Assembly (NCBI GenBank): GCA_964453335.1
Contig: CAYVOK010000007.1
Coordinates: 62,001 to 126,000, forward strand
Length of the DNA stretch: 64,000 nt
Source: VGBO01 sp964453335
Lineage (GTDB): Bacteria > Actinomycetota > Acidimicrobiia > Acidimicrobiales > CAIXPF01
Direction: 5' to 3'
In this document: piece by piece, positions 18,101 through 26,336 of the stretch
Layout: every line of letters starts with the position of its first letter
How positions within the stretch are numbered: position 1 is the first letter of the stretch
The notes under the pieces: generated by a model
Told to the model about the DNA's origin: nothing
The model's input: only the letters and a program-made list of their open reading frames with translations
Databases searched by the model: none
Translations under genes and position numbers: made by a program

Positions 18101-19640
18101 GCCGGTCGGCCTGCCGACGAGCTGCACGGAACCGGTGCCGGAACCCCTCGTCGGTCTCGTCGCCCGCCACGCCCGCACCCACGGGCCGTTCCGTCTCGCC
18201 GACGTCGCCGACCGCCTCGGCATCCCGCACGACCGTGCCACCGACACGCTGCGCACCCTCGAGGCCGACGGACGGGTGGTGCGCGGCGAGTTCCGCCCGG
18301 GCGGCAGCGGCACCGAGTGGTGCGACGGCGACGTCCTGCGCCGCCTGCGCCGGCGGTCGCTCGCCGTGCTGCGCCGCGAGGTCGAACCCGTCGACCAGGA
18401 GGCGTTCGCACGCTTCCTCCCGGCGTGGCAGAACGTCGGCGGCCGCGGTCGCGGGCTCGACGCCCTCGCCGAGACCGTCGGCGTCCTCCAGGGGGCGCCG
18501 ATCCCGGCGTCCGTGCTCGAACGTGACGTCCTCGCCGTCCGACTCGCCGGTCACGCACCCGGCGACCTCGACGCGCTCTGTACCTCCGGCGACCTGGTGT
18601 GGGTCGGCGCCGGGGCGATCGGCAGCACCGACGGGCGGGTGCGTCTCCTCTTCCGTGACCAGGCCGCCGCCCTGCTCGGCGGCAGCGCCCCGCCCGAGAT
18701 CCCCGACGGGCCCCTCCACCGGGCGATCCTCGACCACCTCGGCGACCGGGGTGCGAGCTTCTGGCACGAGCTCGCGCATGCCGCACGCACCGCGTGCGGT
18801 CCGACCGACGACGGTGCCGTACTCGCCGCGCTGTGGGACCTCGTGTGGGCGGGGCTCGTCACGAACGACTCGCTCCAACCCCTCCGCGCCCTCCTCGGCC
18901 GGTCGCCCGCCCGGAACCGGACCACACCGGGCCTCCGCCCCCGTCCCCGGCCCGGCCGGTTACGGGCCGGCGGACCGCCCGCGGGTGCCGGCCGCTGGTC
19001 GCTCGTCGCACCGCTGCTCGTGCCCGCACCGACCCCGACCGAGGCCCGGGTCGCCCGGGCGCTCCAACTGCTCGAACGGTACGGGGTGCTCACCCGGGAG
19101 GCCGCGCTCGGCGAGGGGGCGGACGGCGGCTTCGCCGGCGTCTACCCGGTGCTGCGCGAGCTCGAGGAACGCGGCCAGGTCCGCCGCGGGTACTTCGTCG
19201 CCGGCCTCGGCGCCGCCCAGTTCGCACTCCCCGGTGCGGTCGACCGGTTGCGCTCGTACCGGGAACCCGACCCGGAGACGCCCACCGCCGTCGTCCTCGC
19301 CGCCACCGACCCCGCGCAACCCTTCGGCGCCGCACTCCCCTGGCCGCCCTCGGCCGGACGCCCCTCCCGCGCCGCCGGTGCCCACGTCGTCGTCGTCGAC
19401 GGGCACGCCGTCGCCCACCTCGACCGGGGCGGTCGTTCCCTGCTCACGTTCCCGGCCGCGGCGGACCATCCCGACTGGCCGTCGCTGCTGCGCACGCTCG
19501 TCGACGCACGCCGGGTCCGCCAGGTCGAACTGACCAGGATCGACACCGTCCCCGTGGCGTCCTCCCCGCTGGCTGCGGACCTGCGCCGGTGCGGTTTCCG
19601 CGACGGTTACCGGGGTCTCGTGCTGCGGAACGACCGATGA
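15114..19640 (+). CDS. lhr: Lhr-type ATP-dependent DNA helicase
   Basis: Superfamily 2 helicase of 1508 residues, the full length of the actinobacterial Lhr large helicase. Walker A APTGSGKT has Lys61, the DEIH box is at 178-181, and the second RecA domain ends with QRVGRAGHQ. The winged-helix and Lhr-specific beta-barrel core follows to about residue 860, then a long C-terminal domain of the Lhr-CTD type. It translocates 3' to 5' on single-stranded DNA in repair. GTG start. Divergent to the Nei-type glycosylase; its stop overlaps the ATG of the next gene (ATGA). Confidence 0.93.
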   Translation: MEQTADRTEPGGGDTLDLFAPPVATWFRTTFGEPTPAQRTGWPAIARGEHTLILAPTGSGKTLSAFLWSLDRLTTTPPPDRNARTRVVYVSPLRALAVDVDKNLRTPLAGIALAAERLGTPVTVPDVGVRTGDTPADVRRSLVRNPPDILITTPESLYLLLTSRARETLRNVETVIIDEIHALAPTKRGAHLALSLERLARTTERPPQRIGLSATQRPLEEIAHFLGGNDPATGRPRPVTIVDTGIRKPLDLEVVVPVPDLGALGTVEDEATSGDLAAGPVRRSIWPAVHPRLLDLIDAHRSTIVFVNARRLAERLAARLNELHAERLAEEAGDTTVQDPPGDVDLVKAHHGSLSRERRLLVEDELKSGRLRALVATSSLELGIDMGAVDLVVQVASPGAVASGLQRVGRAGHQVGAPSHGKLFPKHRADLLETAVVTQRMRDGLVEATRFPRNPLDVLCQQIVAMTAVDDLDRATVAAVVRGASNFAELSDEQLVGVLDLLSGRYPSEEFAELRPRITWDRLTDTVTARPGAQRLAVTNPGTIPDRGLYGVFLPDGTRVGELDEEMVYESRPGETFLLGASTWRIEDITFDRVVVTPAPGQPGKMPFWHGDGPGRPVELGAAIGAFVRDLTALDADTARERLRTDHALDDLAADNLLRYLAEQTEATGVVPDDRTVVVERFRDEIGDWRICIHCPLGTPVLAPWGMALRHRLGEAWGDDPEMLWSDDGIVIRLPEAVDELPLDLLRIEPEELEELVVAALPSTAMFAARFREAAGRALLLPRRRPDRRTPLWQQRQRAADLLRVAARYPAFPLLLETTRECLHDVFDLTALRTLLGDLRSRRVRMVTVDTQKASPFAASMLFGWMAVYLYEGDAPLAERRAAALALDRELLRDLLGTEELRELLDAGAVADLELELQHLTDDRRARHLDDVWDLLRILGPLDRDEVAARCTVDPGAWIDELLAARRIIEVVVAGDRRLAAAEDAGRLRDALGTAVPVGLPTSCTEPVPEPLVGLVARHARTHGPFRLADVADRLGIPHDRATDTLRTLEADGRVVRGEFRPGGSGTEWCDGDVLRRLRRRSLAVLRREVEPVDQEAFARFLPAWQNVGGRGRGLDALAETVGVLQGAPIPASVLERDVLAVRLAGHAPGDLDALCTSGDLVWVGAGAIGSTDGRVRLLFRDQAAALLGGSAPPEIPDGPLHRAILDHLGDRGASFWHELAHAARTACGPTDDGAVLAALWDLVWAGLVTNDSLQPLRALLGRSPARNRTTPGLRPRPRPGRLRAGGPPAGAGRWSLVAPLLVPAPTPTEARVARALQLLERYGVLTREAALGEGADGGFAGVYPVLRELEERGQVRRGYFVAGLGAAQFALPGAVDRLRSYREPDPETPTAVVLAATDPAQPFGAALPWPPSAGRPSRAAGAHVVVVDGHAVAHLDRGGRSLLTFPAAADHPDWPSLLRTLVDARRVRQVELTRIDTVPVASSPLAADLRRCGFRDGYRGLVLRNDR

Positions 19641-20593
19641 CCGGCAACGACGAGGTGGAATCGCCCGCCGTCCCGACGCCGTGGGAGCATGCCCCCGTGG
19701 CCGACGAGCGACACGACACCCCCGGCGACGCGCCCGCAGCGGTCGCGCTCGTCCTCGGTGCGGGCGGTCCGACCGCACACGCATGGCTCGCCGGGGCGCT
19801 CGACGGGCTCGCCGTCGGCACCGGCTGGGATCCCCGCACCGCCGACCTCGTCGTCGGCACCGGCGCGGGCGCCGACCTCGCCGTCGGCCTGCGCCGCGGG
19901 CGCAGCACGGGTGCGCTGCGGACCGAGGCGACCGCCGGCGACGCAGTCACCCCGGCGACCGCCGGTCCGGCGACGTCACGGCGCCCCGCCGACCCGGTAC
20001 TGGCCCTGCGCGCCGCCCTGCGCCGCCCGCCCCGTGTGGGACAGGTGCTCGAGGGCCTGCGCCCCACGCCGACCGTCACCCCGGTCGAACACGTGCCCCG
20101 CCACGCCACCACCGACGCCGACCATCTCGCCGACGCCCCGTGGCCCGAAGGTCTCTGGGTGTGCACGGTGCGGCTCCCCGACGGCCGTCGGGTGGTGTTC
20201 GGCCGCGACGACCATCCCGGCGCGGCGACCCGGACGGCCGTGCAGGCCGGGGGCAGCGGCAGGTTCTCCCACGTCCCCGTCCACATCGGCGCCCGGCGCT
20301 ACGTCGAGGGGACCACGTGGTCGGCGACGAACGCCGACCTCGTCGCCGGTCTCGCGTACGACGTCGTCGTGGTCGTCGTGCCCGCGACGACCACATGGTG
20401 GCAGCGCCGCCAGCTCCGGCACGAGGTCGCACGCGTGCAACGGGCCGACGCCCCCGTCCTCGTGCTCGAACAGGCGACCGGCGGCCACGACGACCCCACC
20501 GCCGTCGCCGACGCCGCCGCTGCGAGCGTCGCTGCCCGACTGCGCGCCGAACCCGCCTGGGCTCGGCGCCTCCGCATCCCCACGAACCGGTGA
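19637..20593 (+). CDS. Patatin-like protein lacking catalytic residues
   Basis: Protein of 318 residues with the patatin layout: glycine-rich oxyanion loop LVLGAGGPTAHAWLAGAL near residue 38, a nucleophile-elbow region, and a C-terminal acid motif. The elbow reads VVGTGAGAD where active patatins have GTSAG, so the Ser is Gly (codon GGC). The acid motif reads YVEGTTWSATNADLV where patatins have DGG/DGT, so Asp is Glu. Both dyad residues are lost, so hydrolase activity is unlikely and a scaffold or lipid-binding role is possible. Start ATG overlaps the lhr stop; GTG at 19697 is an alternative closer to the domain. hemE follows 11 bp after its stop. Confidence 0.7.
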   Translation: MTGNDEVESPAVPTPWEHAPVADERHDTPGDAPAAVALVLGAGGPTAHAWLAGALDGLAVGTGWDPRTADLVVGTGAGADLAVGLRRGRSTGALRTEATAGDAVTPATAGPATSRRPADPVLALRAALRRPPRVGQVLEGLRPTPTVTPVEHVPRHATTDADHLADAPWPEGLWVCTVRLPDGRRVVFGRDDHPGAATRTAVQAGGSGRFSHVPVHIGARRYVEGTTWSATNADLVAGLAYDVVVVVVPATTTWWQRRQLRHEVARVQRADAPVLVLEQATGGHDDPTAVADAAAASVAARLRAEPAWARRLRIPTNR

Positions 20594-20604
20594 GTCCTCG
20601 ACCG

Positions 20605-21654
20605 ATGCCTGCACACACCCCGACCACGTCACCGTTCCTCGCCGCATGCCGTTCCCTGCCGCACGACCGCGTGCCCGTGTGGTTCATGCGCCAGGCGGGC
20701 CGGTCCCTGCCCGAGTACCGGGCGATCCGTGGCACCGGCTCGATCCTGCAGGCGGTCCGCGACCCGGCGCTCGCCACCGAGATCACGCTGCAGCCGGTGC
20801 GTCGGTACGGGGTCGACGCAGCGATCCTGTACTCCGACATCGTCGTGCCCGTCGCAGCGGTCGGCTTCGGCGTCGACGTCCGCGCCGGGGTCGGCCCCGT
20901 CGCCGAGCGACCGTTCCGCACCGCAGCGGACCTCGACCGGCTGCCGCCGCTCGAACCGGACGTGCACGTGCCATACGTGCAGGAGACGGTGCGGCTCCTC
21001 GTCGCGGAACTCCCCGTGCCGCTCATCGGCTTCGCCGGTGCCCCCTTCACCGTCGCGAGCTACCTCGTCGAGGGCGGACCGTCACGGACCTACACCCGCA
21101 CGAAGGCGCTGATGCTCGGAGACCCGGAGCTCTTCGCCGCCCTGCTCGACCGCCTCGCCGATCATGCGATCGCGTCGCTGCGGGCACAGGTCGCCGCAGG
21201 CGCGTCGGCCGTGCAGCTCTTCGACAGCTGGGCGGGGGCGTTGCACCCGGGGCACTACGAGCGGTTCGTGCTCCCGCACTCGCGCCGGGTGTTCGCCGCG
21301 CTCGCCGACCTCGGCGTCCCCCGCATCCACTTCGGTGTGACGACTGGGGAACTGCTCCCGCTGCTGCGCGACGCCGGTGCCGACGTCGTCGGCGTCGACT
21401 GGCGGGTCCCCCTCGACGCCGCCCGCACCCGCGTCGGAGAGGGCCACGCCCTGCAGGGGAACCTCGACCCGGCCACCTGTCTCGCCGGGTGGGACGCCGT
21501 CGCCGCCGAGGCGACCGACGTGCTCCGCCGGAACCGCGACCACCCGGGCCACGTGTTCAACCTCGGGCACGGCGTGCTGCCCGAGACCGACCCCGACGTC
21601 CTCGCCCGCCTCGTCGACCTCGTGCACACCTGGTCGGGCGCCGCGGGTCGATGA
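20605..21654 (+). CDS. hemE: Uroporphyrinogen III decarboxylase
   Basis: Converts uroporphyrinogen III to coproporphyrinogen III by removing four acetate carboxyls, cytoplasmic, cofactor-free. Length of 349 residues is normal. The signature RVPVWFMRQAGRSLPEYR at the N-terminus gives the substrate-binding Arg pair, followed by YSDIVVP with the catalytic Asp, the GFAGAPFT strand, and GNLDP and NLGHGVLPETD near the C-terminus. ATG at 20605 is chosen; an in-frame GTG at 20590 overlapping the upstream stop is possible. It overlaps cgoX by 4 bp, forming a heme operon. Confidence 0.95.
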   Translation: MPAHTPTTSPFLAACRSLPHDRVPVWFMRQAGRSLPEYRAIRGTGSILQAVRDPALATEITLQPVRRYGVDAAILYSDIVVPVAAVGFGVDVRAGVGPVAERPFRTAADLDRLPPLEPDVHVPYVQETVRLLVAELPVPLIGFAGAPFTVASYLVEGGPSRTYTRTKALMLGDPELFAALLDRLADHAIASLRAQVAAGASAVQLFDSWAGALHPGHYERFVLPHSRRVFAALADLGVPRIHFGVTTGELLPLLRDAGADVVGVDWRVPLDAARTRVGEGHALQGNLDPATCLAGWDAVAAEATDVLRRNRDHPGHVFNLGHGVLPETDPDVLARLVDLVHTWSGAAGR

Positions 21655-23042
21655 CCGCACCGCACGTCGTCGTCGTCGGCGCGGGCATCGCAGGCCTCGC
21701 AGCGGCGTGGGAGGCGGCCCGGGACGGTGCCGACGTGACCGTCCTCGACGCCGGCCGACCCGGCGGCAAGCTGCAGACCACACCGTTCGCCGGCGTCGAC
21801 CTCGACGAGGCCGCCGACGCGTTCCTCGCCCGTGTGCCCGGTGCGGTCGAACTGTGCCGGGACCTGGGCCTCGACGACGAGCTCACCAGCCCGGCGATCG
21901 GCTCGGCGCTCGTCTGGCACGACGGTGCCGCGCGACGCCTGCCCGACGGGCTCGTGCTCGGCGTGCCGACGGACCTCGACGCCCTTGCCCGGTCCGGTCT
22001 CGTCTCCCCGGACGGGCTCCGCCGGGTCGCCGCCGACCTCGACCGCGCGCCGGACGACCCCGAACGGGACCGCACCGGCGACGAGTCCGTCGGCGCGCTC
22101 GTCCGACGCCGTGTCGGCGACGAGGTGTTCGAACGGCTCGTCGACCCGCTGCTGTCGGGTGTGAACGCCGGCGACGCGGACACGCTCAGCCTCCGCTGCG
22201 GTGCGGCACAGCTCGCCGCCGCCGCCGGCCGTGACACGAGCCTCGTCCGGGCGTTGCGGGCGACCCTCGGTGCGGCCACCGCCGCGGCGACCCCCGTGTT
22301 CCTCACCCCGCGCCGCGGTACCGGTCGACTCGTCGAGCGTCTCGTCGAGGTGATCGGGCCGGGACGCGTGCACGGCGGCACCCCGGTGACCGCCCTGCAC
22401 CCCAGCGCAGACGGGTGCACCGTGCACACCGCGCACGGCGCGCTGCGAGCCGACCGGGTCGTGCTCGCCACCCCGGCGGCGACGAGTGCGGCGCTGCTCG
22501 AGACGATCGCACCGGCGACCGCGGCGATGCTCGCCGACCTCCGGTACGCGTCGGTTGCGATCGCCGCGCTCGCCTACCCGGCCTCTGCGGTTCCCGTGCC
22601 ACTCGACGCATCCGGTCTGCTCGTCCCCCGTGGCGCGGGGATGTTCGTCACCGCGTGCTCGTTCGCCTCCTCGAAGTGGGCGCACCAGGGCGGCGACGGC
22701 GTCGTGCGCCTCAGGGTGTCGGTCGGTCGCATCGACGACAGCCGGTTCACCGCGCTGGACGACGACACGGTGATCGCGGCGATCAGCGCCGACCTCACCA
22801 CCCTCCTCGGGATCGACGCGACGCCGACCGCAGCCCGACTCCACCGGTGGGACGAGTCCCTGCCGCAGTACCTGCCCGGCCATCTCGACCGGGTCGCCGC
22901 AGCGGAGGAGGCACTCGCGGATCGGTGCGGTGCGATCGCGCTCGCCGGGGCTGCGCTGCGCGGACTCGGGATCCCGGCGTGCATCACCTCGGGGCGGACG
23001 GCGGCCGCACGACTGCTCGGGCACGGGACAGACGCCACGTGA
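21651..23042 (+). CDS. cgoX: Coproporphyrinogen III / protoporphyrinogen oxidase (HemY/CgoX)
   Basis: FAD-dependent six-electron oxidase of 463 residues. The FAD-binding GAGIAGLAAAWEA motif starts at residue 9, the GGKLQTTPFAGVDLDEAADAF segment follows the family pattern, and the C-terminus has ALAGAALRGLGIPACITSG. In actinobacteria this enzyme oxidises coproporphyrinogen III to coproporphyrin III in the coproporphyrin-dependent route; the HemQ/ChdC gene at 52 kb supports that route over the protoporphyrin one. ATG overlaps the hemE stop, and the stop overlaps the lnt GTG. Confidence 0.9.
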   Translation: MTAPHVVVVGAGIAGLAAAWEAARDGADVTVLDAGRPGGKLQTTPFAGVDLDEAADAFLARVPGAVELCRDLGLDDELTSPAIGSALVWHDGAARRLPDGLVLGVPTDLDALARSGLVSPDGLRRVAADLDRAPDDPERDRTGDESVGALVRRRVGDEVFERLVDPLLSGVNAGDADTLSLRCGAAQLAAAAGRDTSLVRALRATLGAATAAATPVFLTPRRGTGRLVERLVEVIGPGRVHGGTPVTALHPSADGCTVHTAHGALRADRVVLATPAATSAALLETIAPATAAMLADLRYASVAIAALAYPASAVPVPLDASGLLVPRGAGMFVTACSFASSKWAHQGGDGVVRLRVSVGRIDDSRFTALDDDTVIAAISADLTTLLGIDATPTAARLHRWDESLPQYLPGHLDRVAAAEEALADRCGAIALAGAALRGLGIPACITSGRTAAARLLGHGTDAT

Positions 23043-24535
23043 GGGGCCTGCTCGGCGCGATCCGCCGCAACGGACGTCGGCTGCTCGTCGCTGCCCTCGC
23101 CGGGCTCCTCCTCGCTGCGTCGCTGCCGCCGTGGGGGTGGTGGCCGCTCGCGTTCGCTGCCGTCGCCGTCCTCGACGTCGCACTGCACGGCACAGGACGG
23201 CGGGGCCGTCTCGCCGTGGGCTGGGTGGCCGGCATCACCTGGCTCGCGCCGTCGACCGTGTGGATGCTCGACTTCTCACCGCCCGGCTACGTCGCCGCCG
23301 CGTTCGTGCTCTCCGTCGCACCCGGTCTCGCGGCCGCCGCCCTCCCCGGTCGCGCACCGTGGCGCTGGGTCGCGCTCCCCGGTGCGCTCGCCGTCGCCGA
23401 GTTCGCCCGGTGGTCGTTCCCCTTCGGCGGCGTGCCGTTGTCGACCGTGCCGATGTCGCAGGCGGCGAGCCCGTTCGTCGTCGTCGCCCGACTCGGCGGC
23501 GGTGTGCTGCTCACCCTCGTGGTGGTCACCGGCGGCGTGGCGCTGCGGGCGGCCGCCCTGCGCCACCGTCGCGGCACCGCCGTCGCGCTCGCCGCCGTGG
23601 TCGTCGCGGTCGGTGTCGCCTCGCTCGTCCCGCGGGCGGGCACGGTCGGCTCGCTCGACGTCGCGGTCGTGCAGGGCGGCGGACCGCAACGGACCCGGGC
23701 CGTCGACACCGACCCGGCGCTGCCGTACCGCCGTCACCTCGACGCCACCGCGACGATCACCGGTCCGGTCGACCTGGTGCTGTGGCCGGAGAACGTCGTC
23801 ACCGTCGACGGGTTCGTCGAGGACGCACCCGAAGGCGCCGAACTCGCCGAACTCGCCCGACGCCTCGACACCACCCTCCTCCCCGGTGTCGTCGAAGGGT
23901 TCGACGACCACTTCCGCAACGCCAGCCTCGTATTCACCCCCGACGGCGCCGTCACCGACCGCTACGACAAGGTGCAGCGGGTGCCCTTCGGCGAGTACGT
24001 GCCGTTCCGCAGCGCCGTCGACCTGCTGTCGGGCGGTGCCGCGTCGACGTTCATCCCCCGCGACGCCCGGGCGGGCACCGGCCCCGCGCGCCTCGACACA
24101 CCCGTGGGGCGCCTCGCGATCGTGATCTCGTGGGAGGTGTTCTTCGAACGCCGGGCCCGTGACGGCGTGGGTGACGGCGGCGAGGTGTTGCTGAACCCGA
24201 CGAACGGTTCGTCGTACTGGCTGACGATCGTGCAGTCGCAGCAGGTCGCGTCGTCCCGGCTGCGGGCCGTGGAGTCGGACCGTTGGGTGCTGCAGGCGGC
24301 GCCGACGGGGTTCTCCGCCGTCGTCGACCCTGACGGCACCGTCGTCGACCGCACCGGCGTGTCGGAGACGCGGGTGCTGCGGCACACCGTCGACCGGCGG
24401 ACGGGCACCAGCCCGGCGGTGCGCACCGGGCCGTGGCCGTGGCTCGTCGTCGCGGTCGGCCTCGTCGTCGGTGCGACGCTCGCCGACCGTCGGACGGCAC
24501 GACCGGGTGCGGTCACACCTCGAGCAGGAGCGTGA
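23039..24535 (+). CDS. lnt: Apolipoprotein N-acyltransferase (Cys-to-Ser variant)
   Basis: Membrane enzyme that N-acylates lipoproteins, 498 residues. The first 200 residues hold the hydrophobic membrane segments, then a CN-hydrolase domain. Catalytic Glu (WPEN, Glu251) and Lys (YDKVQ, Lys311) are present. Where Cys387 of E. coli Lnt is expected, the sequence reads VISWEVFF with Ser364 (codon TCG). The downstream NPTNGSSYW and SSRLRAVESDRWVLQ segments are intact, so the gene is not decayed. It may be a Ser-variant acyltransferase or a non-catalytic paralogue. GTG start overlaps the cgoX stop; its 3' end overlaps convergent dtd by 23 bp. Confidence 0.82.
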   Translation: MRGLLGAIRRNGRRLLVAALAGLLLAASLPPWGWWPLAFAAVAVLDVALHGTGRRGRLAVGWVAGITWLAPSTVWMLDFSPPGYVAAAFVLSVAPGLAAAALPGRAPWRWVALPGALAVAEFARWSFPFGGVPLSTVPMSQAASPFVVVARLGGGVLLTLVVVTGGVALRAAALRHRRGTAVALAAVVVAVGVASLVPRAGTVGSLDVAVVQGGGPQRTRAVDTDPALPYRRHLDATATITGPVDLVLWPENVVTVDGFVEDAPEGAELAELARRLDTTLLPGVVEGFDDHFRNASLVFTPDGAVTDRYDKVQRVPFGEYVPFRSAVDLLSGGAASTFIPRDARAGTGPARLDTPVGRLAIVISWEVFFERRARDGVGDGGEVLLNPTNGSSYWLTIVQSQQVASSRLRAVESDRWVLQAAPTGFSAVVDPDGTVVDRTGVSETRVLRHTVDRRTGTSPAVRTGPWPWLVVAVGLVVGATLADRRTARPGAVTPRAGA

Positions 24536-24965
24536 CCGGACCGTCGTTGGTGAGTGCGACCTCCATGTGCGTCCGGAACCGTCCGGTCTCCACGGTCGCA
24601 CCGAGCGCCCGGAGCTCGTCGACGACGAGGGACACGAGCGGTTCGGCGTGTTCCGGGCGGGCGGCGGCCACCCAGCTCGGGCGACGCCCGCGTTCGGTGT
24701 CCCCGTAGAGCGTGAACTGCGACACGACGAGCACCGCACCCCCCGTCTCACCGACCGACCGGTTCATCACCCCGTCGTCGTCGGCCATGACCCGCAGGTT
24801 CCACACCTTCGCGGCGAGCTTGCGGGCCTGATCCGGGCCGTCGTCGTGGGTGACCCCGACGAGCACGCAGAGACCCGGACCGATCCGCCCCGAGACGGTC
24901 CGGTCGCCGTCGTCGCCGACGACGGTCACCGACGCCGAGGTCACCCGTTGCACCAACGCCCGCAC
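24513..24965 (-). CDS. dtd: D-aminoacyl-tRNA deacylase
   Basis: Proofreading enzyme that removes D-amino acids (and Gly from tRNA-Ala) from mischarged tRNAs, 150 residues, the canonical length. The family motifs SQFTLYGD and, near the C-terminus, TNDGPVT (Gly-cisPro motif) are both intact, and the start RALVQRVTSASVTV is typical. GTG at 24965 is the only sensible start since upstream codons lie in the intergenic region. Convergent to lnt with a 23-bp overlap and divergent from the glycosyltransferase 54 bp away. Confidence 0.93.
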   Translation of the reverse strand: MRALVQRVTSASVTVVGDDGDRTVSGRIGPGLCVLVGVTHDDGPDQARKLAAKVWNLRVMADDDGVMNRSVGETGGAVLVVSQFTLYGDTERGRRPSWVAAARPEHAEPLVSLVVDELRALGATVETGRFRTHMEVALTNDGPVTLLLEV

Positions 24966-25019
24966 GGCCCGGGATCGTAGGGCGGCGCCGGGCCACGCCT
25001 TGCGTCGGAGGGGACCACC

Positions 25020-26336
25020 GTGAACAGTGGTCCGGTGCCGAGCCCCCCTCCCCGCCCGGACGTCCTCGCGGACGACACCCCGCTGCGGATCGCCTACCTG
25101 AGCTACCGGGGCAAGCCGCACGTCGGCGGCCAGGGTGTGTACACACGGCACCTCACGAAGGCGCTCGTCGACCTCGGCCACGACGTCGAGGTGCTCGGCG
25201 GCCAGCCGTACCCGCTGCTCGACGACCGGGTGCGGCTCACCCGACTGCCGAGCCTCGACATCTACAACGACCACCATCCGATGCGGATGCCGGGCTGGTG
25301 GGAACTGCGCGACTGGATCGACGGTGTCGAGGTCGCCGTGTTCATGTCCGGCTCGTTCCCCGAACCGCTGTCGTTCTCGTTGCGGGCGTGGCGGCACCTC
25401 CGGGAGCGGGTCGGCGAGTTCGACGTCGTCCACGACAACCAGTGCCTCGGCTACGGCCTCCTCGGGATCGCCCGGGCGGGTCTGCCGATCGTCGCGACCG
25501 TGCACCACCCGATCACCGTCGACCGACGTCTCGAGATGGAACACGCCCGCAACCGGCGGGAACGTTGGGCGAAGGCCCGGTGGCACGGGTTCACCCGGAT
25601 GCAGGTGCGGGTCGCACGGCGGATGCCGCGCATCATCACCGTGTCGGAGAACTCCCACCGGGACATCTGCGCCGAGTTCGGCGTCCGACCGGAACGGATG
25701 GCCACGATCCCCGTCGGCGTCGACGTCGACCTGTTCGGCCCACGACCCGGCGTCGCCGTGGTGCCCGGCCGGATCGTGACGACCGCGTCGGCGGACGTCG
25801 CGCTCAAGGGGCAGCGGTACCTGCTCGAGGCACTCGCCGTGCTGCGGGCCGAGCGCCCCGACACGCACCTCGTCGTCATCGGACGACGCAAGGAGGGCGG
25901 CGAGTCCGCCCGCACCATCGACCGGCTCGGCCTCGGGGATGCGGTCACGTTCGTGTCCGGCGTCGACGACGACGCGATCGTCGACCTGTACGCGTCCGCC
26001 GAGGTGGCGTGCGTCCCGTCGCTGTATGAAGGGTTCTCCCTCCCTGCGATCGAGGCACAGGCGTGCGGTGTGCCGCTCGTGACCACCGACGGCGGCGCCC
26101 TCCCGGAAGTGGTCGGCCCCGACGGGGAGACGGCGTTCGTCGTCGCCGCCGGTGACGTCGACGCGCTCGTCGGCGGCCTGCGCAGCGTGCTCGGTCGGGG
26201 TGTGGCGCTGCGCGCCGGTGTCGGTGCGGCCGGACGGCGCCGTGTGGTGGAGAACTGGAGCTGGCGGATCATGGCGCAGCGGACCGTCGAGGAGTACCGC
26301 CGCACCATCGCGCTCTCGCAGGGCCGCTCGTGCTGA
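25020..26336 (+). CDS. Family 4 (GT-B) glycosyltransferase
   Basis: Retaining glycosyltransferase of 438 residues with two Rossmann domains. N-terminal acceptor domain: LRIAYLSYRGKPHVGGQGVY, where GGQG is the sugar-nucleotide loop. C-terminal donor domain: the PSLYEGFSLPAIEAQACGVPLV segment carries the EX7E pattern that contacts the nucleotide sugar. First gene of a plus-strand cassette with a methyltransferase and a cyclase-like protein that overlap one another end to end. It likely glycosylates a lipid or small molecule; donor and acceptor are unknown. GTG start. Confidence 0.88.
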   Translation: MNSGPVPSPPPRPDVLADDTPLRIAYLSYRGKPHVGGQGVYTRHLTKALVDLGHDVEVLGGQPYPLLDDRVRLTRLPSLDIYNDHHPMRMPGWWELRDWIDGVEVAVFMSGSFPEPLSFSLRAWRHLRERVGEFDVVHDNQCLGYGLLGIARAGLPIVATVHHPITVDRRLEMEHARNRRERWAKARWHGFTRMQVRVARRMPRIITVSENSHRDICAEFGVRPERMATIPVGVDVDLFGPRPGVAVVPGRIVTTASADVALKGQRYLLEALAVLRAERPDTHLVVIGRRKEGGESARTIDRLGLGDAVTFVSGVDDDAIVDLYASAEVACVPSLYEGFSLPAIEAQACGVPLVTTDGGALPEVVGPDGETAFVVAAGDVDALVGGLRSVLGRGVALRAGVGAAGRRRVVENWSWRIMAQRTVEEYRRTIALSQGRSC

